Notes: a model not told the origin generated them from the letters alone. DNA of 64,000 nucleotides from Kitasatospora gansuensis (GCF_014203705.1 NZ_JACHJR010000001.1:6200001-6264000), one strand, 5' to 3'. Shown: positions 26,087 through 34,857, numbered from the stretch's first letter. Program-made: numbers and translations.

Positions 26087-26578
26087 TCAGCGGCCGATCG
26101 GGGCGACCGTGGCCGTGGTCAGGGTGACGAGGTCGGCGGGGGAGAGCTCGACCTCCAGGCCCCGGCGACCGGCCGAGACGTAGACCGTCGGGTGCTCCAG
26201 CGCGCTCGCGTCGACGACGGTCCGGAGCGGGCGCCGCTGGCCGAGCGGTGAGATGCCGCCCAGCACGTAGCCGCTGCTGCGTTCGGCCGCCGCCGGGTCG
26301 GCCATCGCCGCCCGCTTGCCGCCGACCGCCTGGGCCAGGGCCTTGAGGTCGAGCTGCCCGGAGACCGGCACCACCCCGACCGTCAGCTTGCCGTCGACCT
26401 CGGCGACCAGGGTCTTGAACACCCGCTCGCCCGCGATGCCGAGCAGCTCCGCCGCCTCCCCACCGTACGAGGCGGCGGCCGGGTCGTGCTGGTACGCGTG
26501 CACGGTGAACGCCACCCCGGCCGTCTCCAGGGCGACCGTCGCGGGCGTACCGCCACCACCACGTTGCTTCTTCGCCAT
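26087..26578 (-). CDS. ybaK: YbaK/EbsC-type aminoacyl-tRNA deacylase
   Basis: A 163-residue trans-editing enzyme of the YbaK/ProX family, which hydrolyses mischarged Cys-tRNA(Pro) and related errors. Recognisable parts are VFKTLVAEVDGKLTVGVVPV, LDLKALAQAVGGKRA (with the family lysine), and the glycine-rich GYVLGGISPLGQRR loop. It converges with the VOC gene, three bases apart, and lies 15 bases from the Lon-N-domain gene behind it, so the two minus-strand genes are probably one transcript. Confidence 0.92.
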   Translation of the reverse strand: MAKKQRGGGGTPATVALETAGVAFTVHAYQHDPAAASYGGEAAELLGIAGERVFKTLVAEVDGKLTVGVVPVSGQLDLKALAQAVGGKRAAMADPAAAERSSGYVLGGISPLGQRRPLRTVVDASALEHPTVYVSAGRRGLEVELSPADLVTLTTATVAPIGR

Positions 26579-26593
26579 CGCGCTGAGCCTCCG

Positions 26594-27322
26594 TCAGTTC
26601 GGGCTGAACGACTGCCGGGTCAGGTCCACCCCGGGCAGCGAGGGCAGCCAGGCCAGCACCGCGCTCTCCCGCCGCAGCAGCTCCAGCTCGGTGGTCAGCC
26701 GCTGCGCGGTGTCGGGGCAGGCCAGCAACGCCTGCTTCACCGGCGTGGGCAGCACCGCGGCGGCCGCCACCAGGTAGGACAGCACCTGCGGGTCGTTCGG
26801 CAGCTCGTGCTGCCCGGTGAGACTGACCTCGCGGGCGCCGGCCAGCCGCTTCTGGTACGCCCGGAAGGCCCGTTCGACCCCGGCGGCCAGTGCGCCCGCG
26901 CCCTCGCCGGTCCGCTCCTCGATCGGCTCGGTCTCGCCGACCAGGTAGGGCCCCGTCACGTCGACCGAGCGGAGCCAGAACCGGGTGGTCCCGGTCACCA
27001 GCAGCTCGTACTGCCCATCCGGCTGCTCCTGGACCGAGGCCACGTCCGCGACGCACCCGATGTGGTGCAGCGCCTCCAGCGGATCGCCGGTCACCGTCCC
27101 GAGCCCGTCCAGCGGCCCGGCCGGACCGTCGTGCTCCCGGACCGGTGCGACCTCCCGGCCGTCCTTGATCGCCAGCACCCCGAACCGCCGGGGCTGGTCC
27201 TCCGGCTGGGCCAGCAGGTCGCCCACCAGCCGCCGGTACCTCTCCTCGAAGACGTGCAGTGGCAGCACCAGGCCCGGATACAGGACCGTGTTGAGGGGGA
27301 AGATCGGCAGCCGTTCAGTCAC
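26594..27322 (-). CDS. Lon N-terminal (substrate-binding) domain protein
   Basis: A 242-residue protein consisting of a Lon/LAN substrate-binding domain without ATPase or protease parts. LPIFPLNTVLYPGLVLPLHV and FEERYRRLVGDL are the domain's signature start; GCVADVASVQEQPDGQYELL and the following GTTRFWLRSVD strand are also typical. The C-terminal helices run to residue 230. Such stand-alone proteins are widespread in actinobacteria; their function is not settled. It lies just upstream of the ybaK gene on the same strand. Confidence 0.88.
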   Translation of the reverse strand: MTERLPIFPLNTVLYPGLVLPLHVFEERYRRLVGDLLAQPEDQPRRFGVLAIKDGREVAPVREHDGPAGPLDGLGTVTGDPLEALHHIGCVADVASVQEQPDGQYELLVTGTTRFWLRSVDVTGPYLVGETEPIEERTGEGAGALAAGVERAFRAYQKRLAGAREVSLTGQHELPNDPQVLSYLVAAAAVLPTPVKQALLACPDTAQRLTTELELLRRESAVLAWLPSLPGVDLTRQSFSPN

Positions 27323-27395
27323 GGCGCACAGCGTAGTTCAGCAACGGCCGCCGCTGTCCCGAATACCCGTCAGGCGGTCGGTGGGCACCCGCCGC

Positions 27396-28973
27396 TCAGC
27401 CGCGCTGGAGCATCCGGGTGGCGCCGGCCACCACGGTGGTGGCGAGCACCCAGCCGGAGAGCACCAGGCCCGCCACCACGAACTGGCCGGTCCGGTCAGG
27501 GTTCCAGCCGTCGGGGCCGAGGTTCACCACCGGGAGGACCTTGCTGAGGGCATACAGCGGCGCGTTCCAGGTGGGCTTCTCGTCGGCCTTCAGCGGGGCC
27601 GGCTCGTGCCCGGAGAAGTACAGCGCTCCGAAGGCCCAGGCCAGCACCAGCCAGAGCGCGGCCCGCCCGGGGCGGTAGCCGTACCCGACGGCGGCGTCCT
27701 GGATCAGGCCCCAGAGCCGGCCGGGCGGCGGCAGGGTGGAGCGCCGCCGCCGGTGCTTGGCGTACAGCACCTCGCGGGCGTCCTCGTCCCGGCCGTCCCG
27801 GCGCAGCGCGGCGGCCAGCTGCTCGTACGGCTCCGGCTGGTACTCGCCGAGGGCGCTCTCCAGCCAGGCGATCCGCTGCCGGACGCTGAACGGCCGGTCG
27901 GGCCGGAGCGACTCGTAGGTGAAGCCGGTCAGCCGGACGTGGCCGTCCTTCGGCCAGCTGTCCGGGTTGTCGACCAGGTTGCCGATCCTGGCTCGGGAGA
28001 GCGAGACCTTGCCGGTGGGCGGTTTGTGGCAGGTGAAGCGCAGCTCGGGTGTCTGGATCCGGCGCAGCGAGAGTTCCTGACTCCCCGACAGGTGGAACTC
28101 GGCGTGGGTGATCAGCAGCGCGTTCTCGAACCGTCCGTCCACCAGCCGGACCCCGCCGTACGCCCGCAGCGGCGTGCTGGGGGAGTCGTGCGGGATCGGG
28201 GCGCCGTAGCCGTCGCCGTAGATGGTGTGCGAGTCGGCCCAGCCGCCGTCCAGCGAGCCGCCCAGGTACATGGTGTTGCCGACCGAGATGTGCGCCAGGT
28301 TGAGGCAGTAGCGGTCTGGGGCGGCGGCCTTCAGCTGGGCGCCGCGGAGCGAGAAGCGGCCGCCGATCCGGCCGGTGCGCAGGCTCAGCTCGCCGTGCAC
28401 GTCGACCCGCTCGGCCTCGAAGTCCTGTTGCACCGTCAGCCCGTCGGCGGCCAGCGCCCGGCCGTACCGGTCGCCGCCGATGACGGCCTGGTTGAGCAGC
28501 AGGTCGGTGCCGATCTTGGCGTCGGTGAGCCGCATGCCGAACGGCAGCACGCAGCGGGCCAGGTGCAGGTCACCCTCGGTGGCCAGCCGGGACGCCTCCA
28601 GCCGGGGTATCCAGCAGCGGATCAGCCGCAGCGTGCCGGCCTGGGCCTCGGAGATCAGGATCTTCTTCTCGAACCGGCAGTCGTGCAGCTCGACGTAGTG
28701 CTCGATCCGGGCCCCGGCCAGCCGGAGCGGGCCGGTCACGTAGGCGCCGCTGAGCTTGAGCGAGGCCACCTTGCCGGGTGCCGGGTCGGGGCCGTTGAGC
28801 AGCAGGGTGGCCAGCACCTCGGCCCGGACGAACCGCTCGGCCGGCCACTCGGCCGGGCCGCTCACCAGGTCCACCGCGTCGTCCCAGCTGCGCAGGTCGT
28901 AGAGCGCGCCCTGCCGGAACGCCTCCCAGAGCCCTTGCTCGACCGGCGTCCAGTCGTCCGGCGGCTGCTGCAC
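27396..28973 (-). CDS. Large membrane-anchored protein with a pentapeptide/bactofilin-like repetitive core
   Basis: A 525-residue protein of a family often labelled 'oxidoreductase' without evidence. Residues about 60-310 consist of short irregular strands that read like a right-handed beta-helix (LKLSGAYVTGPLRLAGARIE, ILISEAQAGTLRLIRC, MRLTDAKIGTDLLLN, LSLRTGRIGGRFSLRGAQLK). A helical segment follows (LESALGEYQPEPYEQLAAAL), then two C-terminal membrane helices (WLVLAWAFGALYF; FVVAGLVLSGWVLATTVV). No NAD or flavin motif is seen. GTG 28973 was chosen over ATG 29051 because GGGGGAGG precedes it and this leaves room for the divergent his promoter. Confidence 0.7.
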   Translation of the reverse strand: MQQPPDDWTPVEQGLWEAFRQGALYDLRSWDDAVDLVSGPAEWPAERFVRAEVLATLLLNGPDPAPGKVASLKLSGAYVTGPLRLAGARIEHYVELHDCRFEKKILISEAQAGTLRLIRCWIPRLEASRLATEGDLHLARCVLPFGMRLTDAKIGTDLLLNQAVIGGDRYGRALAADGLTVQQDFEAERVDVHGELSLRTGRIGGRFSLRGAQLKAAAPDRYCLNLAHISVGNTMYLGGSLDGGWADSHTIYGDGYGAPIPHDSPSTPLRAYGGVRLVDGRFENALLITHAEFHLSGSQELSLRRIQTPELRFTCHKPPTGKVSLSRARIGNLVDNPDSWPKDGHVRLTGFTYESLRPDRPFSVRQRIAWLESALGEYQPEPYEQLAAALRRDGRDEDAREVLYAKHRRRRSTLPPPGRLWGLIQDAAVGYGYRPGRAALWLVLAWAFGALYFSGHEPAPLKADEKPTWNAPLYALSKVLPVVNLGPDGWNPDRTGQFVVAGLVLSGWVLATTVVAGATRMLQRG

Positions 28974-29055
28974 CGCTGCCTCCCCCAAGATCTTGAACTG
29001 TCTCGCCTTTCGTATCACGGACTGAAATGCGGGACCTCGGGTTCCGGCCACTCCC

Positions 29056-29061
29056 TACACT
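29056..29061 (+). promoter_or_regulatory. Candidate -10 element of the his operon
   Basis: TACACT lies seven bases before GTG 29069, and no ribosome binding site separates them. This spacing is typical of leaderless actinobacterial transcripts that start at the initiation codon. No strong -35 is visible. Confidence 0.4.
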
Positions 29062-29068
29062 GGGCGAT

Positions 29069-30376
29069 GTGATCTCTCGAATCGACCTGCGCGGCTCTAC
29101 CTCCGACCTGCGCGACGTGCTGCCCCGTGCCGAGTTCGACGTGGAAGCCGCCCTGGAGAAGGTGCGGCCGATCTGCGAGGACGTACGCCATCGTGGGGTC
29201 GCGGCGCTGATCGAGATCACCGAGCGGTTCGACGGCGTGACGCTGGAGAGCACCCGGGTGCCCGAGCAGGCGATCACCGCCGCGCTGGAGGCCCTGGACC
29301 CGAAGGTGCGCGCCGCGCTGGAGGAGTCGATCCGCCGCGCCCGGCTGGTCCACCGCGAGCAGCGCCGTACCGACCACACCACCCAGGTGGTGCCGGGCGG
29401 CACGGTCGCCGAGCGCTGGGTGCCGGTCGACCGGGTCGGCCTGTACGTGCCGGGCGGCCGCGCCGTCTACCCGTCCTCCGTGGTGATGAACGTGGTGCCC
29501 GCGCAGGAGGCGGGTGTCCTCGGCATGGCCGTCACCTCGCCGCCGCAGAAGGAGTTCGGCGGCTCGGTGCACCCGACCATCCTGGCGGCCTGCGCGCTGC
29601 TCGGGGTGACCGAGGTCTACGCGGTCGGCGGCGCCCAGGCGGTCGCGATGTTCGCGTACGGCACCGAGGAGTGCGCCCCGGTCAACCTGGTGACCGGCCC
29701 GGGCAACATCTACGTGGCCGCCGCCAAGCGGCTGCTCAAGGGCCGGATCGGCATCGACGCCGAGGCCGGTCCGACCGAGATCGCGGTGCTCGCCGACGAC
29801 ACCGCCTCCGCCCGTGACGTGGCCGCCGACCTGATCAGCCAGGCCGAGCACGACCCGATGGCCGCCTCCGTGCTGGTCACCGACTCGGTCGCGCTGGCCG
29901 AGGCGGTCGAGGCCGAGCTGGTCGAGCAGGTCGCCCGCACCAAGCACCGCGAGCGGGTCACCGAGGCGCTGACCGGCAAGCAGTCCGGCATCGTGCTGGT
30001 GGACGACATCGAGCAGGGCCTCGCCGTGGTGAACGCCTACGCCGCCGAGCACCTGGAGATCCAGACCAGGGACGCCCGCGCGGTCGCCGCCAAGGTCCGC
30101 AACGCGGGCGCGATCTTCGTCGGCGCGTACGCCCCGGTCTCGCTCGGGGACTACGCGGCCGGCTCCAACCACGTGCTGCCGACCGGCGGTTGTGCCTGCC
30201 ACTCGTCCGGCCTGTCGGTGCAGTCCTTCCTGCGCGGCATCCACGTGGTGGACTACACCCGCGAGGCGCTGGCCGATGTCGCCGCGCACGTGGTCAACCT
30301 GGCGAACGCCGAGGACCTGCCCGGTCACGGTGACGCGATCAAGGCTCGGTTCGAGTGGACGGTTCCTGGCGAATGA
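29069..30376 (+). CDS. hisD: Histidinol dehydrogenase
   Basis: Catalyses the last two steps of histidine synthesis, oxidising L-histidinol to L-histidine with two NAD. The 435-residue protein has the typical VGLYVPGGRAVYPSSVVMN region, EVYAVGGAQAVAMFAYGTE, AGPTEIAVLAD, and the active-site segment AEHLEIQTRD. GTG 29069 begins the family N-terminus VISRIDLRG; the ORF upstream of it is in the promoter region. It is the first gene of hisD-C-B-x-H-priA-ridA-F, nearly all joined by stop-start overlaps. Confidence 0.97.
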   Translation: MISRIDLRGSTSDLRDVLPRAEFDVEAALEKVRPICEDVRHRGVAALIEITERFDGVTLESTRVPEQAITAALEALDPKVRAALEESIRRARLVHREQRRTDHTTQVVPGGTVAERWVPVDRVGLYVPGGRAVYPSSVVMNVVPAQEAGVLGMAVTSPPQKEFGGSVHPTILAACALLGVTEVYAVGGAQAVAMFAYGTEECAPVNLVTGPGNIYVAAAKRLLKGRIGIDAEAGPTEIAVLADDTASARDVAADLISQAEHDPMAASVLVTDSVALAEAVEAELVEQVARTKHRERVTEALTGKQSGIVLVDDIEQGLAVVNAYAAEHLEIQTRDARAVAAKVRNAGAIFVGAYAPVSLGDYAAGSNHVLPTGGCACHSSGLSVQSFLRGIHVVDYTREALADVAAHVVNLANAEDLPGHGDAIKARFEWTVPGE

Positions 30377-31470
30377 ACATCGACGATCTGCCGATCCGGG
30401 ACGAGCTGCGCGGCCAGTCCCCGTACGGCGCACCGCAGCTGGACGTGCCCGTCCAGCTGAACACGAACGAGAACCCGTACTCGCTGCCCGAGCCGCTGGT
30501 GGCCCGGATCGCCGAGCGGGTGGCCGAGGCGGCCCGCAACCTCAACCGCTACCCCGACCGGGACGCGGTCGAGCTGCGCACCGGTCTGGCCGGGTACCTG
30601 ACCGGGACCACCGGTCACGCCGTGACGAAGGATCAGGTCTGGGCCGCCAACGGCTCCAACGAGATCCTCCAGCAGCTGCTGCAGACCTTCGGCGGCCCGG
30701 GCCGCAGCGCGCTCGGCTTCGAGCCCTCGTACTCGATGCACGCGCTCATCTCCCGTGGCACCGGCACGAATTGGATCTCCGGCCCGCGCAACGAGGACTT
30801 CACCATCGACCTGGCGGCGGCCACCGCGGCGATCGCCGAGCAGAAGCCGAACGTGGTCTTCATCTGCTCGCCGAACAACCCGACCGGTACCGCCGTCGAG
30901 GCCGACGTGGTGCTCGCGCTGTACGAGGCCGCCCAGGCCGCCCGGCCCAGCCTGGTGATCGTGGACGAGGCGTACGTCGAGTTCTCGCACCGCGCCTCGC
31001 TGCTGCCGATGATCGAGGGCCGCCCCAACCTGGTGGTCACCCGCACCATGTCCAAGGCCTTCGGCGCCGCCGGGCTGCGGCTCGGCTACCTGGCCGCGGA
31101 CCCGGCCGTGGTGGACGCCGTGCAGCTGGTCCGGCTGCCGTACCACCTGTCGGCCGTCACCCAGGCGACCGCGCTGGCCTGTCTGGAGTACACCGACACC
31201 CTGCTCGGCTACGTCGAGCGGCTCAAGTCGGAGCGCGACCGGCTGGTCGACGCGCTGCTCGGACTCGGGCTCGAGGTCACCGCCTCCGACTCCAACTTCA
31301 TCCAGTTCGGCCGCTTCGCCGACACCCACGCGGTGTGGCAGGCCATCCTCGACCAGGGCGTCCTGGTCCGCGACAACGGTGTCCCCGGCTGGTTGCGCGT
31401 CACGGCGGGCACGCCCGCCGAGAACGACGCCTTCCTCGACGCCGTCCGTACAGTCAGCAAGGAGCTTTGA
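30373..31470 (+). CDS. hisC: Histidinol-phosphate aminotransferase
   Basis: PLP-dependent transfer of the amino group of glutamate to imidazole-acetol phosphate. The 365-residue class II aminotransferase has QLNTNENPYSLP near its start, SPNNPTGT, IVDEAYVEFS and the PLP lysine in TMSKAFGAAGLRLGY. ATG 30373 overlaps the hisD stop as ATGA, and hisB begins six bases after its stop, so it sits inside the operon. Confidence 0.97.
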   Translation: MNIDDLPIRDELRGQSPYGAPQLDVPVQLNTNENPYSLPEPLVARIAERVAEAARNLNRYPDRDAVELRTGLAGYLTGTTGHAVTKDQVWAANGSNEILQQLLQTFGGPGRSALGFEPSYSMHALISRGTGTNWISGPRNEDFTIDLAAATAAIAEQKPNVVFICSPNNPTGTAVEADVVLALYEAAQAARPSLVIVDEAYVEFSHRASLLPMIEGRPNLVVTRTMSKAFGAAGLRLGYLAADPAVVDAVQLVRLPYHLSAVTQATALACLEYTDTLLGYVERLKSERDRLVDALLGLGLEVTASDSNFIQFGRFADTHAVWQAILDQGVLVRDNGVPGWLRVTAGTPAENDAFLDAVRTVSKEL

Positions 31471-31476
31471 ACCCTC

Positions 31477-32070
31477 ATGTCCCGCATCGGCCGCGTTGAG
31501 CGCACCACCAAGGAGACCTCGGTCCTGGTCGAGATCGACCTCGACGGCACCGGGAAGACCGACATCTCCACGGGCGTCGGGTTCTACGACCACATGCTCG
31601 ACCAGCTGGGCCGCCACGGTCTCTTCGACCTCACCGTCAAGACCGAGGGCGACCTGCACATCGACACCCACCACACCATCGAGGACACCGCCCTCGCGCT
31701 CGGCGCCGCCTTCCGGCAGGCGCTCGGCGACAAGGTCGGCATCTACCGCTTCGGCAACTGCACGGTGCCGCTGGACGAGTCGCTCGCCCAGGTCACCGTC
31801 GACCTCTCCGGCCGCCCGTACCTGGTGCACACCGAGCCCGAGAACATGGCGCCGATGATCGGCAGCTACGACACCACGATGACCCGGCACATCCTGGAGT
31901 CCTTCGTGGCCCAGGCCGCCGTCGCCCTGCACGTGCACGTACCGTACGGTCGAAACGCCCACCACATCGTGGAGTGCCAGTTCAAGGCGCTGGCCCGGGC
32001 ACTCCGTTATGCCGCCGAGCGCGACCCGCGCGCGGCCGGCATCCTTCCCTCGACCAAGGGTGCGCTGTGA
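31477..32070 (+). CDS. hisB: Imidazoleglycerol-phosphate dehydratase
   Basis: Dehydrates imidazole-glycerol phosphate to imidazole-acetol phosphate using two manganese ions. The 197-residue monofunctional enzyme has GVGFYDHMLDQLGRHG, the metal-binding DTHHTIEDTA, and the second repeat's histidines in YGRNAHHIVECQFKALA. It lacks the phosphatase half found in some enterobacterial HisB proteins, as usual in actinobacteria. Its TGA overlaps the GTG of a small membrane-protein gene. Confidence 0.97.
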   Translation: MSRIGRVERTTKETSVLVEIDLDGTGKTDISTGVGFYDHMLDQLGRHGLFDLTVKTEGDLHIDTHHTIEDTALALGAAFRQALGDKVGIYRFGNCTVPLDESLAQVTVDLSGRPYLVHTEPENMAPMIGSYDTTMTRHILESFVAQAAVALHVHVPYGRNAHHIVECQFKALARALRYAAERDPRAAGILPSTKGAL

Positions 32071-32219
32071 GCAAGACCGCCACGCTGTTGATCATCGCCG
32101 GGCTGTTCCTGTCCGGCGGCGTGTTCTCGTTCTGGAAGCAGAAGCAGTCCAAGGGTGTGATCGCGGTGCTCGCGTTCGGCGCCGTGATGTGCCTCGCTTC
32201 CGGGCTGATGCGCCTCTAG
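32067..32219 (+). CDS. Small conserved membrane protein within the his operon
   Basis: A 50-residue protein, shorter than most gene-finder cut-offs. GTG 32067 overlaps the hisB stop (GTGA), and hisH begins 19 bases after its stop, so it is embedded in the operon. It has two predicted membrane helices (TATLLIIAGLFLSGGVFSFW and VIAVLAFGAVMCLASGLM) joined by a positively charged loop KQKQSKG. The tight coupling and high third-position GC argue it is real. I do not recognise a named family, and no function is known. Confidence 0.75.
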   Translation: MSKTATLLIIAGLFLSGGVFSFWKQKQSKGVIAVLAFGAVMCLASGLMRL

Positions 32220-32238
32220 CAGAGACGGAACTCCCCTG

Positions 32239-32874
32239 ATGGCCAAGAACGTTGTCGTCCTCGACTACGGATCGGGCAACCTCCGCTCGGCCCAGCGCGC
32301 GGTCGAGCGCACCGGCGCGAACGTCACCGTGACCTCCGACTTCCAGACCGCGATGGACGCCGACGGCCTGCTGGTGCCCGGCGTCGGCGCCTTCGAGGCC
32401 TGTATGCGCGGCCTCAAGGCGGTGCGCGGCGAGCAGATCATCGGCCGCCGGCTGGCCGGCGGCCGCCCGGTGCTGGGCATCTGCGTCGGTATGCAGATCC
32501 TGTTCGAGAAGGGCGTCGAGCACGGCGTCGAGAGCGCCGGCTGCGACGAGTGGCCCGGCACGGTCGAGCCGCTGGACGCCCCGATCGTCCCGCACATGGG
32601 CTGGAACACCGTCGACGTGCCCGAGGGCAGCCGGCTGTTCGCCGGTCTCGACCCGGAGACCCGGTTCTACTTCGTGCACTCCTACGGCGTGAAGCGCTGG
32701 GAGCTCGAGGTCACCAACCAGAACATCCGGTCCCCCCTGGTCAGTTGGGCCACCCACGGGCAGCCGTTCGTCGCCGCGGTGGAGAACGGCCCGCTCTGGG
32801 CCACCCAGTTCCACCCGGAGAAGTCCGGCGACGCGGGTGCCGCGCTGCTGACCAACTGGGTCAACACCCTCTGA
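32239..32874 (+). CDS. hisH: Imidazole glycerol phosphate synthase, glutamine amidotransferase subunit
   Basis: Class I glutaminase that supplies ammonia to HisF for formation of imidazole-glycerol phosphate and AICAR. The 211-residue protein has VVLDYGSGNLRS at its start, the nucleophilic cysteine in LGICVGMQ, and the His-Glu pair in TQFHPEKSG. It works with HisF, encoded 1.2 kb downstream in the same transcript. Confidence 0.97.
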   Translation: MAKNVVVLDYGSGNLRSAQRAVERTGANVTVTSDFQTAMDADGLLVPGVGAFEACMRGLKAVRGEQIIGRRLAGGRPVLGICVGMQILFEKGVEHGVESAGCDEWPGTVEPLDAPIVPHMGWNTVDVPEGSRLFAGLDPETRFYFVHSYGVKRWELEVTNQNIRSPLVSWATHGQPFVAAVENGPLWATQFHPEKSGDAGAALLTNWVNTL

Positions 32875-32921
32875 CAACTCCCGTCCACCGCAGGTCCCTT
32901 CCGACTCAGGAAAGTTGCACC

Positions 32922-33644
32922 ATGAGCCGCCTCGAACTGCTGCCCGCCGTCGACATCCGCAACGGCCAGGCCGTCCGCCTGGTCAAGGGCGCCTCCGGCA
33001 CCGAGACCTCCTTCGGCACGCCGCTGGCGGCCGCGCTGGCCTGGCAGAACGCGGGCGCCGAGTGGCTGCATCTGGTGGACCTGGACGCCGCGTTCGGCAC
33101 CGGCGACAACCGCGAGATCATCCGTGAGCTGAGCGAGCAGATGAACATCAAGGTCGAGCTCTCCGGCGGCATCCGGGACGACGCCTCGCTGGCCGCCGCA
33201 CTGGCCACCGGCTGCCGCCGGGTCAACCTGGGCACCGCCGCGCTGGAGCAGCCGGAGTGGGTCGCCAAGGTGATCGCCGAGCACGGCGACAAGATCGCGG
33301 TCGGCCTGGACGTGGTCGGCACCACCCTGCGCGGCCGCGGCTGGACCAGCGAGGGCGGCGACCTCTACGAGGTGCTGGCCCGCCTCGACTCCGAGGGCTG
33401 CGCCCGCTACGTGGTCACCGACGTCAACCGCGACGGCACCCTGACCGGCCCCAACCTGGAGCTGCTGCGCAACGTCTGCGCCGCCACCGACAAGCCGGTG
33501 GTCGCCTCCGGCGGCGTCTCCTCGCTGGACGACCTGCGGGCGATCGCCACCCTGACCGGCGAGGGTGTCGAGGGGGCGATCGTGGGCAAGGCACTCTACG
33601 AGAGCAAGTTCACCCTCGAAGAGGCCCTGGAGGCCGTTTCATGA
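32922..33644 (+). CDS. priA: PriA, bifunctional HisA/TrpF phosphoribosyl isomerase
   Basis: A 240-residue (beta-alpha)8-barrel isomerase for two pathways: ProFAR to PRFAR in histidine synthesis, and phosphoribosyl-anthranilate to CdRP in tryptophan synthesis. The catalytic aspartates D11 (LLPAVDIRNGQAVRL) and D171 (VTDVNRDGTLTGPN) are present. Assignment as PriA rather than plain HisA rests on the known biology of streptomycetes and on absence of any trpF among the trp genes in this window. AGGAAAG precedes ATG 32922; the frame extending to 32550 overlaps hisH and is not coding. Its stop overlaps the ridA-family start. Confidence 0.93.
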   Translation: MSRLELLPAVDIRNGQAVRLVKGASGTETSFGTPLAAALAWQNAGAEWLHLVDLDAAFGTGDNREIIRELSEQMNIKVELSGGIRDDASLAAALATGCRRVNLGTAALEQPEWVAKVIAEHGDKIAVGLDVVGTTLRGRGWTSEGGDLYEVLARLDSEGCARYVVTDVNRDGTLTGPNLELLRNVCAATDKPVVASGGVSSLDDLRAIATLTGEGVEGAIVGKALYESKFTLEEALEAVS

Positions 33645-34072
33645 CGGACCGTCAGATCGTACGCGGCAGGATCGCCGGATTCTCCCCCTGGGAGGACGAG
33701 TTCGGCTACTCGCGCGCCGTGGCGGCCGGGGACCACGTCCACGTGGCCGGCACCACCGCGTGGGTGGACGGGAAGATCGAGCACGAGGGCGACCCGTACC
33801 ACCAGACCCTCGCCGCCTTCGGCGTCGGTCTCCAGGCCCTCGCCGCGTACGGTCTGACGGCGGACGACGTGTTCCGCACCAGGATGTACATCACCCACGT
33901 CCGGGACGCCGACGAGGTCGGCCGGGCCCACCGGACCCTGTTCGCCGCCTCCCGGCCCGCCGCCACCATGGTCGTGGTGGAGGGCCTGATCGACTCCCGG
34001 ATGATGGTCGAGATCGAGCTCGACGCCTACCGCGCCGGGCTCGCCAGCACCTTGGAAGGTAAGACGCCATGA
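33641..34072 (+). CDS. RidA/YjgF family protein
   Basis: A 143-residue member of the RidA superfamily, many of which hydrolyse reactive enamine/imine intermediates. Recognisable parts are FSPWEDEFGYSRAVAAGDHV, HVAGTTAWVDGKIEH, TRMYITHVRDADEVGRAH and the C-terminal VEIELDAYR. It lacks the arginine pattern I would expect of archetypal RidA and looks like a divergent subgroup. ATG 33641 overlaps the priA stop, and its own stop overlaps hisF, so it is translationally coupled on both sides, between two consecutive pathway enzymes. A role in protecting the pathway is inference. Confidence 0.85.
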   Translation: MTDRQIVRGRIAGFSPWEDEFGYSRAVAAGDHVHVAGTTAWVDGKIEHEGDPYHQTLAAFGVGLQALAAYGLTADDVFRTRMYITHVRDADEVGRAHRTLFAASRPAATMVVVEGLIDSRMMVEIELDAYRAGLASTLEGKTP

Positions 34073-34839
34073 CCCTCGCCGTACGAGTCATCCCCTGCCT
34101 GGACGTGGACAACGGCCGGGTGGTCAAGGGCGTCAACTTCCAGAACCTGCGGGACGCCGGCGACCCGGTCGAGATGGCCAAGCTCTACGACGCCGAGGGC
34201 GCCGACGAGTTGACCTTCCTCGACATCACCGCCTCCTCCGGCGACCGGGAGACCACCTACGACGTGGTCCGCCGCACCGCCGAGCAGGTCTTCATCCCGC
34301 TCACCGTCGGCGGCGGCATCCGCGCCGTCGAGGACGTCGACAAGCTGCTCCGGGCCGGCGCCGACAAGGTCGGCGTGAACACCGCCGCGATCGCCCGGCC
34401 CGAGCTGATCCGCGAGATCGCCCAGCGCTTCGGCCGCCAGGTGCTGGTCCTCTCGGTCGACGCCCGCCGCTGCCCTCCTGGTACGGAGACCGCTTCCGGC
34501 TTCGAGGTCACCACCCACGGCGGCCGCCGCGGCACCGGCCTGGACGCGGTCGAATGGGCGGGCCGGGCCGCCGAGTTGGGCGCGGGCGAGATCCTGCTCA
34601 ACTCGATGGACGCGGACGGCACCAAGGACGGCTACGACCTCGACATGATCCGCGCCGTCCGCAAGGCCGTCGCCGTCCCGGTCATCGCCTCCGGCGGCGC
34701 GGGCAAGCTCTCCGACTTCGCCCCCGCGGTCGACGCCGGCGCCGACGCCGTCCTGGCCGCCAGCGTCTTCCACTTCGGCGACCTCCGCATCGGCCAGGTC
34801 AAGGAAGCCCTCCGCAGCACGGGCCACCCCGTCCGCTGA
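34069..34839 (+). CDS. hisF: Imidazole glycerol phosphate synthase, cyclase subunit
   Basis: A 256-residue barrel enzyme that joins ammonia from HisH to PRFAR, giving imidazole-glycerol phosphate and AICAR. The first catalytic aspartate is in RVIPCLDVDNGRVVKGVNF and the second in LLNSMDADGTKDGYD; the GGGIRAVEDVD phosphate loop is intact. ATG 34069 overlaps the ridA-family stop. It closes the operon and is followed 18 bases later by a copy of the inverted-repeat element. Confidence 0.97.
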   Translation: MTLAVRVIPCLDVDNGRVVKGVNFQNLRDAGDPVEMAKLYDAEGADELTFLDITASSGDRETTYDVVRRTAEQVFIPLTVGGGIRAVEDVDKLLRAGADKVGVNTAAIARPELIREIAQRFGRQVLVLSVDARRCPPGTETASGFEVTTHGGRRGTGLDAVEWAGRAAELGAGEILLNSMDADGTKDGYDLDMIRAVRKAVAVPVIASGGAGKLSDFAPAVDAGADAVLAASVFHFGDLRIGQVKEALRSTGHPVR

Positions 34840-34857
34840 CGCAAGGTCGCACCCGCC

